DNA from: Pectinatus frisingensis
GTDB taxonomy: Bacteria > Bacillota > Negativicutes > Selenomonadales > Selenomonadaceae
DNA length: 64,000 nt
Direction of reading: 5' to 3'
NCBI RefSeq assembly: GCF_015732285.1
Contig: NZ_WIQU01000007.1
Span: 83,549 to 147,548, forward strand
In this document: positions 44,780-55,337 of the stretch, piece after piece
How the letters are laid out: each line of letters begins with the position of its first letter
Numbering within the stretch: position 1 is the first letter of the stretch
The notes under the pieces: model-generated
Databases searched by the model: none
What the model was told of the DNA's origin: nothing
Seen by the model: the letters and a program-made list of their open reading frames with translations, nothing else
Made by a program: the position numbers and the translations under genes

Positions 44780-46168
44780 CTATTTATAATGGTTTGTTTT
44801 TAGCTTTTTGTATTCAACAGCTTTTTGAATAAAGCGTTTAGCTGCCTTAATTGAACCGAGAAAATGTAAATGAAAATATGAAGCTAAAATATTATCATTA
44901 TAATAGCCAGCTTTATACTGACTGTTTGTGCGATTCTTAGTGAGAAGAAATGCCCAGGGGAAAGCAGCAACGGCAGCAGCCTGCATGGAAAAATGAAATT
45001 CGTGACCATGCAATATCTGTCCTTTGGTGGCAATAATATTATCAGTCAGTGCTTGTGCGGTAACATAGCCAACAGTCTGCAGTTTTTCCTGCATAATAGC
45101 ATCTGCCGGTATAACATTGGCCATTTTCCAGGTTTTCCCGGTAAAGTCTTTTATTTGCCGCATCAGATACATAAAGCCACCGCATTCGGCATAAAGTGGT
45201 ATTTTGTCAGCTGCAGCTTTTTTTATTGAATTCAGCATAGAAGTATTGGATGCCAAACAATCGACAAATAATTCGGGAAAGCCGCCGCCTAATATTACAG
45301 CATCACATTCAGGAAGGCTGGTGTCATGAATAGGGCTGAAAAATTCTATCCGGGCTCCAAGTTTTTTTAATATATTAAGGCCGGCAGCATAGTAGAAGGA
45401 AAAAGCTTCATCTTTGGCCACAGCTATTTTCACGGATGACGGCAGTGCATCTATTATTAAATCTTCATATGGCAGAGGTAAAGCTGTTTTTGCTGTCTGT
45501 ATCAGGGCTTTTAAATCTACCTGCCTGGAAATTTTTTCAGTAATATAGGCTATTTTTTTGGTTGTATCTTTTTCTCCGGCCGGTGTAAGACCTAGATGCC
45601 GTTCCGGCATTTTTAAAGCGTCATCGCGCCGCACTGCCCCCAAAACAGGTATGTTTAACCGCCCCATGGCATCCCGGATCATTTGTTCATGTGTTGCGGA
45701 TCCCAGACAATTTAAAATTACACCACTTAAATTGATATCAGGGTCGTATTCACGAAAACCCAATGCTAAGGCGGCAGCACTGTCACCCATGGAGCGGCAG
45801 TTTATAACTAAGATAATTGGCGCATTTAATTTTTTAGCTAATTCAGCTGTAGAACTTATGCCATTTTTGCCGCCGTCATAAAGCCCCATGACTCCTTCGA
45901 TTATAGCAATATCGGCATTGGCTGAAGCTTCAGCGAACAACTGGCTTATTCTTTGTTCGTCAACTAGCCATGTATCAAGGTTATGGCCCGGTCGATGAGC
46001 GGCAATAGTGTGATATGATGGATCTATATAGTCGGGACCAATTTTAAATGGTTGAACAGTGAGTCCCTTTTTGTACAAAGCACCTAATATTCCTGTAACT
46101 ACCGTGGTTTTACCGGAGCTGCTCTGCGGTGCTGCTAAAACAATGCGGGGAATATTGCAGTATTTCAT
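44780..46168 (-). CDS. cbiA: Cobyrinic acid a,c-diamide synthase
   Basis: Amidates the a and c carboxylates of cobyrinate. 462 residues. ATPase half with APQSSSGKTTV (P-loop), KIGPDYIDPSYH and EGVMGLYDG. Amidotransferase half with ILGGGFPEL and YAECGGFMYL (nucleophile Cys), ending with HGHEFHFS and SYFHLHFLGS. Its ATG lies two bases after the cbiC stop, and GGTAA overlapping that stop serves as ribosome site, so the two genes are translationally coupled. Confidence 0.96.
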   Translation of the reverse strand: MKYCNIPRIVLAAPQSSSGKTTVVTGILGALYKKGLTVQPFKIGPDYIDPSYHTIAAHRPGHNLDTWLVDEQRISQLFAEASANADIAIIEGVMGLYDGGKNGISSTAELAKKLNAPIILVINCRSMGDSAAALALGFREYDPDINLSGVILNCLGSATHEQMIRDAMGRLNIPVLGAVRRDDALKMPERHLGLTPAGEKDTTKKIAYITEKISRQVDLKALIQTAKTALPLPYEDLIIDALPSSVKIAVAKDEAFSFYYAAGLNILKKLGARIEFFSPIHDTSLPECDAVILGGGFPELFVDCLASNTSMLNSIKKAAADKIPLYAECGGFMYLMRQIKDFTGKTWKMANVIPADAIMQEKLQTVGYVTAQALTDNIIATKGQILHGHEFHFSMQAAAVAAFPWAFLLTKNRTNSQYKAGYYNDNILASYFHLHFLGSIKAAKRFIQKAVEYKKLKTNHYK

Positions 46169-46170
46169 GA

Positions 46171-46803
46171 TTACCTGCTGTTATCTATCAGGTACATTAC
46201 AGCATTAATGCATGATACGGCGATTGGACTGCCGCCTTTGGTACCTTGAACAGTTATGTAAGGCACTTTGGAATGCTCTATAAGTTCTTTTTTTGATTCG
46301 GCGGCACCGACGAAACCCACTGGCGTGCCGATAACTGCAGCCGGTCTTATATCTTCTTCATCCATTAGGCGGATCACTTCAAAAAGTGCTGTAGGGGCAT
46401 TACCAATGGCAACTATAGATCCATTGAGCTTAGTACCGAAATCACGCATGGCGGCCATTGATCGGGTTATACCTTCTTGCTTGGCAATTGCAGCAATGCG
46501 TTCATCGGCAATTTGGCAAAAAACTTTACCACCGAAAGAGGCCAGTTTTTTTTTGTTGATGCCGGTGCGTACCATTTCCACATCAGTGAATATGTTGCAA
46601 CTTTTGCATAAGGCCTGTTTCATTGCCGGAATAGTGTTTTTATCTATTTTTATTACATTGGCATAATCAACATCACCTGAGGCATGAATCATACGTGAAT
46701 ATAATTTCACTTCATCATCAGTCAGTTTAAGCAGGGATAAATATGGTGCAATTATTTCCATGCTGCGGTTTTCAATATCCATTGGTTCTTTTATAAAGTT
46801 CAA
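46171..46803 (-). CDS. cbiC: Precorrin-8X/cobalt-precorrin-8 methylmutase
   Basis: Moves a methyl group from C-11 to C-12 to make (cobalt-)hydrogenobyrinate. 210 residues from a TTG start six bases after GGGGGG; the open frame extends 50 codons further up but would add an unrelated hydrophobic stretch. Catalytic His is in RMIHASGDVDY. GNAPTALFEVIRL, GTPVGFVGAAESKK and GTKGGSPIAVSCINA are diagnostic. First gene of cbiC-cbiA. No cobalamin riboswitch is evident in the 189-bp gap upstream. Confidence 0.94.
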   Translation of the reverse strand: MNFIKEPMDIENRSMEIIAPYLSLLKLTDDEVKLYSRMIHASGDVDYANVIKIDKNTIPAMKQALCKSCNIFTDVEMVRTGINKKKLASFGGKVFCQIADERIAAIAKQEGITRSMAAMRDFGTKLNGSIVAIGNAPTALFEVIRLMDEEDIRPAAVIGTPVGFVGAAESKKELIEHSKVPYITVQGTKGGSPIAVSCINAVMYLIDNSR

Positions 46804-46946
46804 ACTGAACCCCCCAAAAAAAATAAAATATAGAATATGGCGGCATTGCAGAAACATGCCGTTTAGTGTGAAAATGCGATAAATATTACTCATAAAAGTA
46901 TAGCATAACAAAAAATATAAAACCAGCAATGGATTTGAATAAAAAT

Positions 46947-46980
46947 ACTCCATACGGGTACGTGATTGCCCGCATGGAGT
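46947..46980 (-). terminator. Terminator of gyrB
   Basis: On the minus strand ACTCCATGCGGGC pairs with GTACCCGTATGGAGT (imperfect at the tip), followed by ATTTTTATT. Confidence 0.75.
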
Positions 46981-46992
46981 TTATGATTTTAA

Positions 46993-48990
<1,998 letters not shown>

Positions 48991-49063
48991 CTAATTTATA
49001 TACCTTATATTTTACCATTTTTTGTAGGGTTAATCAAACTAATTGCATATGCATGCGATTAGT

Positions 49064-50254
49064 TCAATATATGCTGCCGCGAGTATTTTTTACAAAAATA
49101 CTTGTCATTATCATGATTGCACCGGCTACAATGAAAACTTCTTTCAAACCCCAATATGTTCCGACAAGTCCGCCTAAGAGTGGGCCGGCCATAGAACCAA
49201 GCTGCTGAGCAGAAAAAAGCATACCGAAAATACTCCCTTGTATGGCTCTTTCTGTGTTATTAGCTAAAACAGCACTAATAGAAGGATTAATGCCGGCAAA
49301 AAATAATCCCGTGACAAACTGCATTACGGCAAATAAGGTCAATTGATTTGGAATTGATTGCAGTAACAGACAGATACCGGCACCACCCATTGCTAAATAC
49401 ATTGTCAGTCCAAAAGAATCTTTTTGACCAAACCTGCCCCAAAATGGTGCTGATATGGATGAGGCAATGCCCCCAAGTGAAAATACGGCACCGGCTATTA
49501 AAATAATGTTTTCCATACTGCCGCGAAGCTGGGCAACGTATAAAGTTATTATCGGTTGCAATATAAGAATTACCATTTGGACTAATACGCTTAAAATAAG
49601 CATTTGTTTTATGACGGGTTTTTTTAATAAATCAATTTGCCGTGAAGGTTTTGCAGATACCCTGGCGGTTTCGTCATGAGGTGGTTCCGGTACGAAAAAG
49701 ATTGTAATAAGTGATATTGTAAATAGAGCAATTCCGGCAATCATGAACGATGCCCGCATGCCGAATACCTCTGCTAATACACCACCTAACAGTGGGCCAA
49801 TAACACCGCCGCTGGTCAGACCGGCTTGCATAACACCAAGACTGAAACCCAGTTTTTCGCTGGGGACAGATGATGACACGATAGCCAATTCAGATGCCCA
49901 TAATCCTGCGGCTAAACCCTGCAGAACACGTACCATGAACAATTGTTCCGGGGAAGTTACTAAACCGCCTAAAAAATAGGTTATTGACAGACCAATACTG
50001 GAGCGTACAGCCATGAGTTTGCGGCCTTTTTTATCTGATATTTTTCCCCATATCGGGGCCATTATTGCACCAATGAGAAATGAAATTGAAAATATTGCCC
50101 CATTCCACATATTTACATTAGCTTGGGCAACGCCAAGCTCTTTTATCAGGTAGAGAGGTAAGAATGGAATTAACATAGTATAACTGGCCGACATTAAGAC
50201 AACATTACAGGTCAAAATTGCCAGTATTATTTTCCAGTCTCGTGCAGTATGCAT
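49064..50254 (-). CDS. Major facilitator superfamily drug/solute exporter
   Basis: 396 residues with about 12 membrane helices. The signature between helices 2 and 3 reads WGKISDKKGRKLMAVRS. The DHA1-type motif C region is VMQAGLTSGGVIGPLLGGVLAE. Closest in style to multidrug or sugar-efflux members, but the substrate is unknown. The ATG after GGGAG was chosen over a TTG six codons earlier. A weak 12-bp stem (AACTAATTGCAT and complement, 49037-49064) lies at its end. Confidence 0.88.
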   Translation of the reverse strand: MHTARDWKIILAILTCNVVLMSASYTMLIPFLPLYLIKELGVAQANVNMWNGAIFSISFLIGAIMAPIWGKISDKKGRKLMAVRSSIGLSITYFLGGLVTSPEQLFMVRVLQGLAAGLWASELAIVSSSVPSEKLGFSLGVMQAGLTSGGVIGPLLGGVLAEVFGMRASFMIAGIALFTISLITIFFVPEPPHDETARVSAKPSRQIDLLKKPVIKQMLILSVLVQMVILILQPIITLYVAQLRGSMENIILIAGAVFSLGGIASSISAPFWGRFGQKDSFGLTMYLAMGGAGICLLLQSIPNQLTLFAVMQFVTGLFFAGINPSISAVLANNTERAIQGSIFGMLFSAQQLGSMAGPLLGGLVGTYWGLKEVFIVAGAIMIMTSIFVKNTRGSIY

Positions 50255-50337
50255 ATGAGGGGCTCCCTTCAAAGAAGTTATTATTAAAAATAGATGTATA
50301 TTGGCGATTTTTATTAATTAGCACAACATGGGACAAA

Positions 50338-51555
50338 CTATTTATCAGTATGCAAAAATTCATTTTTTATTATTGTCCCATCCTTGCTGAAGACACGATA
50401 AGCAGAAGCGGCACCATTATTATAAGAACTTTTTAATGTTATGGTATACGGTAACTTATCCGTATTGCTGCCTAAAATGAAAATAGAAAGTGTTTCGTTG
50501 GTCGTTCTGGTGAAGACATATATGCTGTGCGGCAGATTATTTCTGAATTTGAAATCAATAACGCCATCGGCCACTGTTGCATCAAAAGCAGGTGGTACAT
50601 AGTCAGCGGGAAAATAATGCGCAGTTCTTTCGACCGGCGTCAGTCCTGCCAATAATATCGCATCATAAAGGGTAGAGCTGACCTGGCACACACCACCGCC
50701 GATACCGGGAACAACTTTACCATCGATTATTACCGGAGCTTCACGATAACCGCTGGCTGCCAGCCTGGGGCCAACAGCATTGTTGAAGGAAAAAACTTCG
50801 TTGTGGTTGACCAGCGTGCCGGATAGATTTTTGGCTGCCAATGCCACATTTTCACTGCGATTGGCAGCACCAGCATTGAATTTAGTTGTGTACGATGCCA
50901 ATATGGTATTAATATGTTTTAGATTACTGGCAGTGACGGATGGTTTTATATCAACAGAGTTTATGTTGATTACCTGTGGGTAGGTCGCTGTGGCTAATTT
51001 TGCCTTGACAGTTGACAACAGCTGTTCACGGTCAATACTTTTACCAATTTTTTCCGGTACTAGTTTTACTCCGGCAGGATCAACATAACAATAAGCATCA
51101 ACCGGGGCAATATAAGCTTTTTGAATAATTTGATTCAAGATGTAAGTGAGACTGGCTTCATTGTAATTTATTGCCAGCGGGATATCATTGCCTTGATATA
51201 GGCAATGGAGCTTACTAAACACATCACGTAAAAAATTACCACTGTGACCTATTTTTGCCGCTGCCCGGGCGGTCGTTTCGCTGTCGCAGACTAAGTCTAT
51301 ATCAGATGCTGCTATAGACTGTTCTTGATTGTCATAATTTAGAATCAGTATTTTCCCTGTTATGTTTTGATTAAAATTGTCTTCTAGAGATTTTTGTGCA
51401 GTAGAAATATCAAGTCCGGACAAATCGACATTGCCGGAATGAACACCAGTAGTGATACCGGGAGCGTTTTTTATTGCTAATATGGATGCACTTGCAGCGA
51501 CAAGAATGAAAGAGATAATAGAAAATATGATAGTTAATTTGTGCAGTCTCGGCAA
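50338..51555 (-). CDS. VanW-family protein with YoaR-like domain
   Basis: 405 residues, one N-terminal membrane helix (about 6-28), rest probably outside. Middle: putative peptidoglycan-binding YoaR-type domains (SGLDISTAQKSLEDNF; later NFLRDVFSKLHCLYQGN). C-terminal VanW domain: NEVFSFNNAVGPR, GGGVCQVSSTLYDAILLAGL and ERTAHYFPADYVPP. Role unknown; the family accompanies cell-wall genes. A TTG start was chosen nine bases after AGGGGG; a GTG three codons earlier is too close to the ribosome site. Confidence 0.88.
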   Translation of the reverse strand: MPRLHKLTIIFSIISFILVAASASILAIKNAPGITTGVHSGNVDLSGLDISTAQKSLEDNFNQNITGKILILNYDNQEQSIAASDIDLVCDSETTARAAAKIGHSGNFLRDVFSKLHCLYQGNDIPLAINYNEASLTYILNQIIQKAYIAPVDAYCYVDPAGVKLVPEKIGKSIDREQLLSTVKAKLATATYPQVININSVDIKPSVTASNLKHINTILASYTTKFNAGAANRSENVALAAKNLSGTLVNHNEVFSFNNAVGPRLAASGYREAPVIIDGKVVPGIGGGVCQVSSTLYDAILLAGLTPVERTAHYFPADYVPPAFDATVADGVIDFKFRNNLPHSIYVFTRTTNETLSIFILGSNTDKLPYTITLKSSYNNGAASAYRVFSKDGTIIKNEFLHTDK

Positions 51556-51654
51556 AAGCGACACGCCCCCTCATGATAAAATCAACTGATAAATATTTTG
51601 GTTAATATAATCGAGGCAATAATTAATAAAATCGAAACAATAATATGGATTATA

Positions 51655-51681
51655 AAAAGCCCCTGTATTCGCAGGAGCTTT
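51655..51681 (-). terminator. Terminator after the PRC-barrel gene
   Basis: On the minus strand AAAGCTCCTG pairs with CAGGGGCTTT (one wobble pair), then TTATA. Confidence 0.7.
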
Positions 51682-51700
51682 CATGAAACAGACGCATTGT

Positions 51701-52585
51701 TTATTTTACATTCATTGATAACTCAATAAATTTATTAGCAAGCTTTGCTTTTTGTAAAATTTCTTCTGTTATATCAGCACCTTCTTCAACAATCACAATG
51801 CCATTGTCGGTAGTTATGCGACGGGATGCCTTTTTGCCAAGCAGAAAACGACGATGTCTGTCTTCGGCAGAACTTGCTGTAACTGAGGAATCTGTTTTTT
51901 CAGCAGTAGTATCATTAGTTGAAGCTGTACCGGAAACAGATGTTGATTTGATCGGTTTGGTATCGTTTTTAGTCATATTGGCAGTATTTTTTACTTGTTC
52001 GGTATTTTTTTCAGGTTTTGTTTCAGATGGTTCGGTTTTTTTTACGCTAATGGCCGGTTTTATTTGTTCGGCAGCAGAAAATGTCTTTTTATCGACGGGT
52101 TTATTATTGACTTTGTCAGGGACAGCACTGTCAATTATTGTGACTTCTTTGCCAAATATTGATATTTCGTCGGCAGATAGCTCTTTTTGTTCTTCTGTAT
52201 CTTGCGCAGACAAAACAATCTTGGCGATTTTTCCATCATCATCGATGAAAATATTGGAAACAATACCTTGTATTGTGCCACCCTTGGTTATGGCTTTAGT
52301 GCCGATAACACGGATATTTTGGTCAAGAAAGGGTTCAAATTCCACAGCGTCATCAAGTACCAGAATATTTTCACTGCTGGTTATGGTGATGGCATCATGA
52401 CCAATAGCTACAACTGAGCCATAAGGTAAAAGTTTTACACCGCGATACCAGTCTTCATCTTCAATGATAATGGCCGCGACACAACCATGTTCTGCGTCGA
52501 TCAATAAAGATTTACTTACCCCCAGTTCACGGCCTTCAGTAATACTGATAATAGGTAAACCCAAAAATTCTTCATTTTTTTTCAT
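51701..52585 (-). CDS. PRC-barrel domain protein
   Basis: 294 residues. Two PRC-barrel-like units: residues 5-80 (GLPIISITEGRELGVSKSLL, YGSVVAIGHDAITI) and 88-155 (VIGTKAITKGGTIQGIVSNI). A long Thr/Lys/Ser-rich, low-complexity linker follows (about 165-235). A short C-terminal part (SRRITTDNGIVIVEEGADIT) resembles a domain seen in Negativicutes PRC proteins. No catalytic residues. Probably an adaptor or RNA/protein-binding factor; exact role unknown. Ribosome site GGAAGGGG. Confidence 0.82.
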   Translation of the reverse strand: MKKNEEFLGLPIISITEGRELGVSKSLLIDAEHGCVAAIIIEDEDWYRGVKLLPYGSVVAIGHDAITITSSENILVLDDAVEFEPFLDQNIRVIGTKAITKGGTIQGIVSNIFIDDDGKIAKIVLSAQDTEEQKELSADEISIFGKEVTIIDSAVPDKVNNKPVDKKTFSAAEQIKPAISVKKTEPSETKPEKNTEQVKNTANMTKNDTKPIKSTSVSGTASTNDTTAEKTDSSVTASSAEDRHRRFLLGKKASRRITTDNGIVIVEEGADITEEILQKAKLANKFIELSMNVK

Positions 52586-52686
52586 TTAAATTAAAGCCCC
52601 TTCCATTCTATGTCAATAGATAAAAATCTATGAAGCACCAAAATAAGTTGATAATAAGTCTGTCTGTAGTGAAAGATAAAATTATA

Positions 52687-53745
52687 CTAGAGACTGTAAT
52701 AGTTTTCTCCTGTTTCAAAGTAACCGATATAACTGCGGTCAGATAATATAATTGATAAGTCATTATTGGCAGGGATAGTAATAATATCCTGCAAATATCT
52801 TATTTGTCGGATAAATTCTTGTTGTACATTCACGGATATTGTGACAGTTGGTAAACGCAGAGCAGTGCGCAGCAGCGCTATTGCATTGGTATATAATCCA
52901 AGTTTTTTGTAAATATTGCTCATTTCAATGCAGATAAAAGGTGCATAAGAGCTGGCATTATATTTGCGTAAGCCTTTTTTTAAAGCATATAAAGCACAGG
53001 CATAATGACCATGTTCTTTTTCATCATATATATAATTGAGAAGATCATCGATAGATCGGGTATTATTAAACAAAAATGTTATTTTTATTTTTTCACTGTC
53101 TAATAGATATAAAGCCATGCCATAAATATTGCTTATTGCCAAAGGAACTGGTAAATTGTAATATCGTTTGACAGACGGGCTGCTAATAAAGTTTTTCTGC
53201 GTTGACTGGGATAAGGCCGGCAGTAAAATATCGTTATGAAAAAATAGAAAAAATTTATTAGTGGTAGAAATAGAACCTATTGCAAATATGAAATATTTGT
53301 TTGTCTTGTCCAAAACAGCGGGCAGGTATTTTGGTGCAGTCGGATTAATAATAATGGCAGGCAGACGTTGTGGCCGAATAAGCATGGCAGGTATGGATAA
53401 TTCGTTTGAAGCTGTATCCGGTATAGAAAGCGGGGCAATTACAGTTGTGATGCTGCTTTTAGTAACAGTCTCAGTGATACAGGAGGTTGTAACTAAAAGT
53501 TTTTTATTGTAAAGGGTAGCAACAAGCGATGCTGTCAAAACAGTCAGTATAATAATCACATAATAAGGTATGGTGATATATTTTTCTACGGGCCAAAGCA
53601 GAAAATTGACGGCAAATGCCAAAACAGCAGCCAATAATATTGCCTTTAAATTTAACCCCAACCTGCAAAATGAAGTGAAATGGTATATAAGAAATACACT
53701 GACTGAGATTATTAACAACGCTGCCCCTAAAAATACTGTCAGCAT
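52687..53745 (-). CDS. Membrane protein of unknown function with helical-repeat tail
   Basis: 352 residues from the ATG after AAGGA. Three N-terminal membrane helices (about 3-23, 35-51, 60-78), then an Ile/Thr/Ser-rich region. A C-terminal part follows with TPR-like helices (HYACALYALKKGLRKYN, APFICIEMSNIYKKLGLYTNAIALLRTALRL). No family recognised. It diverges from the TPR-like gene at 53971, separated by a 225-bp A+T-rich gap with no clear signal. Confidence 0.7.
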   Translation of the reverse strand: MLTVFLGAALLIISVSVFLIYHFTSFCRLGLNLKAILLAAVLAFAVNFLLWPVEKYITIPYYVIIILTVLTASLVATLYNKKLLVTTSCITETVTKSSITTVIAPLSIPDTASNELSIPAMLIRPQRLPAIIINPTAPKYLPAVLDKTNKYFIFAIGSISTTNKFFLFFHNDILLPALSQSTQKNFISSPSVKRYYNLPVPLAISNIYGMALYLLDSEKIKITFLFNNTRSIDDLLNYIYDEKEHGHYACALYALKKGLRKYNASSYAPFICIEMSNIYKKLGLYTNAIALLRTALRLPTVTISVNVQQEFIRQIRYLQDIITIPANNDLSIILSDRSYIGYFETGENYYSL

Positions 53746-53970
53746 TTCATTCACAATCCTTCGAAAAGAAGTTTTAAACCGTATCAAAAGTTGGAATTAT
53801 AGTAAATAATTGTAATTGTAAATAAAGCTTAATACGATGAAAATATAGCTTAACAACTTTATTTTACAACGTATATATTAAATTTGCAATTGATAGTACG
53901 CAGATTATTATATATAATAAATGTAATACTCTGCATAGATAATAATAATGATTTTAATAACGAGGTTTTT

Positions 53971-54675
53971 ATGAACAATAATGAATTTCATGAATTGACA
54001 CATTTGGTGCTTGACTCAAAATTACATCCACCGGTTGCGTTGTTTGCCAAAGGATTTGATGATTGGCATGTGAGAGCCCGGCTGGCTCATTTCCTTGTTT
54101 TGCCGGAATTTAATAAAACAGCAGCGGCAGTTGAACTTTTTCGCTCTGTTATTGAGGCAGATGTTGATGAGAATGAGTCAGAAGATATCGAGGAAAAAGT
54201 GTATGCTCTGCAGCATCTGAGTACGGTGCTGCGTGATGCAGGCAAGCTTGATGATGCGTTGAATTATATAAATAGTGCAATTGAACTGGCAGAAGAGCAC
54301 GATTTTCTGTATAAATATATTTTGCGCGGTGAACTGTGGGCTGATCGATGGAATATACTGGCACGACAGCGCAGGACTGACCTTGCTGCCGATGAGGTGG
54401 AAGATAAAATTGCCGCTTATGGAGCATTACCTATAAAACATATAAGTTACTTATATTATGGTTATCGTTTTTTGGCACAGTTAGCTGCAGCTAACTTTCA
54501 CGCGGTCGATACAATAGAAATGATGAAAAAAGCATTATCATATATGGCAGTGCCACAAAAAAATATGGCAATACTGGAAAATATTATGAGTGCAACAGAT
54601 GATGATGCACCGCGGATAATACGGGAAATTGATCAAGCTACTCCTATACCGTCTTCATTAAAATGGGATATCTGA
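53971..54675 (+). CDS. TPR-like helical protein of unknown function
   Basis: 234 residues from the ATG five bases after CGAGG; the frame is open upstream but lacks a ribosome site. Helical repeats resembling TPR: ARLAHFLVLPEFNKTAAAVE, VYALQHLSTVLRDAGKLDDA and LNYINSAIELAEEHDFLYKY. Acidic, soluble, no catalytic motif. Likely a protein-interaction factor. Lies just upstream of rpsO but is probably transcribed separately. Confidence 0.75.
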   Translation: MNNNEFHELTHLVLDSKLHPPVALFAKGFDDWHVRARLAHFLVLPEFNKTAAAVELFRSVIEADVDENESEDIEEKVYALQHLSTVLRDAGKLDDALNYINSAIELAEEHDFLYKYILRGELWADRWNILARQRRTDLAADEVEDKIAAYGALPIKHISYLYYGYRFLAQLAAANFHAVDTIEMMKKALSYMAVPQKNMAILENIMSATDDDAPRIIREIDQATPIPSSLKWDI

Positions 54676-54737
54676 TATATTTTTATTTACAGTTGACTAT
54701 TTTTGTGATATTCTTTGTAAGAATAATCTATATCCTT

Positions 54738-54780
54738 TAGCGCGGTTACTAGCCACTCCATCGGTTGCCTGGCTAATAGG
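54738..54780 (+). promoter_or_regulatory. Structured rpsO leader, possible S15 autoregulatory site
   Basis: CTAGCCA at 54749-54755 pairs with TGGCTAA (54770-54776), with a G+C-rich flank (GCGCGGTTA) that stands out from the A+T-rich surroundings. S15 often represses its own message through a leader fold. Location fits; structure not computed. Confidence 0.4.
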
Positions 54781-54807
54781 AATTATATAATTTTTAGGAG
54801 GATTTTG

Positions 54808-55086
54808 ATGCTTACACAGGAACAAAAGTTACAAATTATGCAGGATAATGCTACTCATGAAGGAGATACAGGATCTCCCGAAGTGCAAATAGCACTGTTG
54901 ACTGCACGCATACTTTATTTGACAGAACATTTGAAGACTAATAAGAAAGACTTTCATTCACGCCGCGGTCTTCTCAAAATGGTCGGACATCGTCGCAGAC
55001 TGTTAGCTTATCTGCAAAATAAAGACATTGAACGTTATCGTGCCATTTTGAAGAAATTAAATATCGGAAAAGCTAACAAAAGATAA
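54808..55086 (+). CDS. rpsO: 30S ribosomal protein S15
   Basis: 92 residues, normal length. Binds 16S rRNA early in small-subunit assembly. Typical stretches: [39 protein letters not shown] and [10 protein letters not shown]. The ATG follows AGGAGG by seven bases. The rpsO-pnp order is widely conserved. Confidence 0.98.
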   Translation: MLTQEQKLQIMQDNATHEGDTGSPEVQIALLTARILYLTEHLKTNKKDFHSRRGLLKMVGHRRRLLAYLQNKDIERYRAILKKLNIGKANKR

Positions 55087-55166
55087 TTCGATAAGACTTG
55101 ATTTTATTCGATTTTTAGCGAAATGAAATTTAGTTATACGAGCCGACATTAGTGATTATCGAAAAG

Positions 55167-55210
55167 CGGGGCTGTTGTCTATTTGTATAATGGACCAGTC
55201 CCGTGTTTTA
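55167..55210 (+). terminator. Probable terminator between rpsO and pnp
   Basis: CGGGGCTG pairs with CAGTCCCG (wobble pairs) around a 21-base loop, followed by TGTTTTATATTT. Confidence 0.55.
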
Positions 55211-55249
55211 TATTTATAAATAAATTATTTGCGGTGTGTTCAGTGGATG

Positions 55250-55294
55250 GTGAAATGTTTGTTTGCAATATTTTAAGGCAAGCAGATATTTCAC
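55250..55294 (+). promoter_or_regulatory. Stem-loop in the pnp 5' leader
   Basis: GTGAAATGTTTGTTTGC pairs fully with GCAAGCAGATATTTCAC when three G-U pairs are allowed, giving 17 pairs and an 11-base loop about 43 bp before the start. In E. coli a leader stem-loop cut by RNase III mediates PNPase autocontrol; this could serve a similar purpose. Confidence 0.6.
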
Positions 55295-55337
55295 TGTTTA
55301 CTGTGCACGGTTACCGCATTTTTCAGGAGGTAAAATG

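Noticed and set aside
46804..46953. 50-codon N-terminal extension of cbiC
   Set aside because: Hydrophobic translation of intergenic DNA. The TTG at 46803 with GGGGGG six bases upstream yields the normal 210-residue protein.
55167..55210. Possible fifth copy of the interspersed repeat (begins GGGGCTGTTGTC)
   Set aside because: Only the first dozen bases resemble the family. The core AATATTGCAT...TTTATGAAT is absent and the whole is a short terminator-like hairpin.
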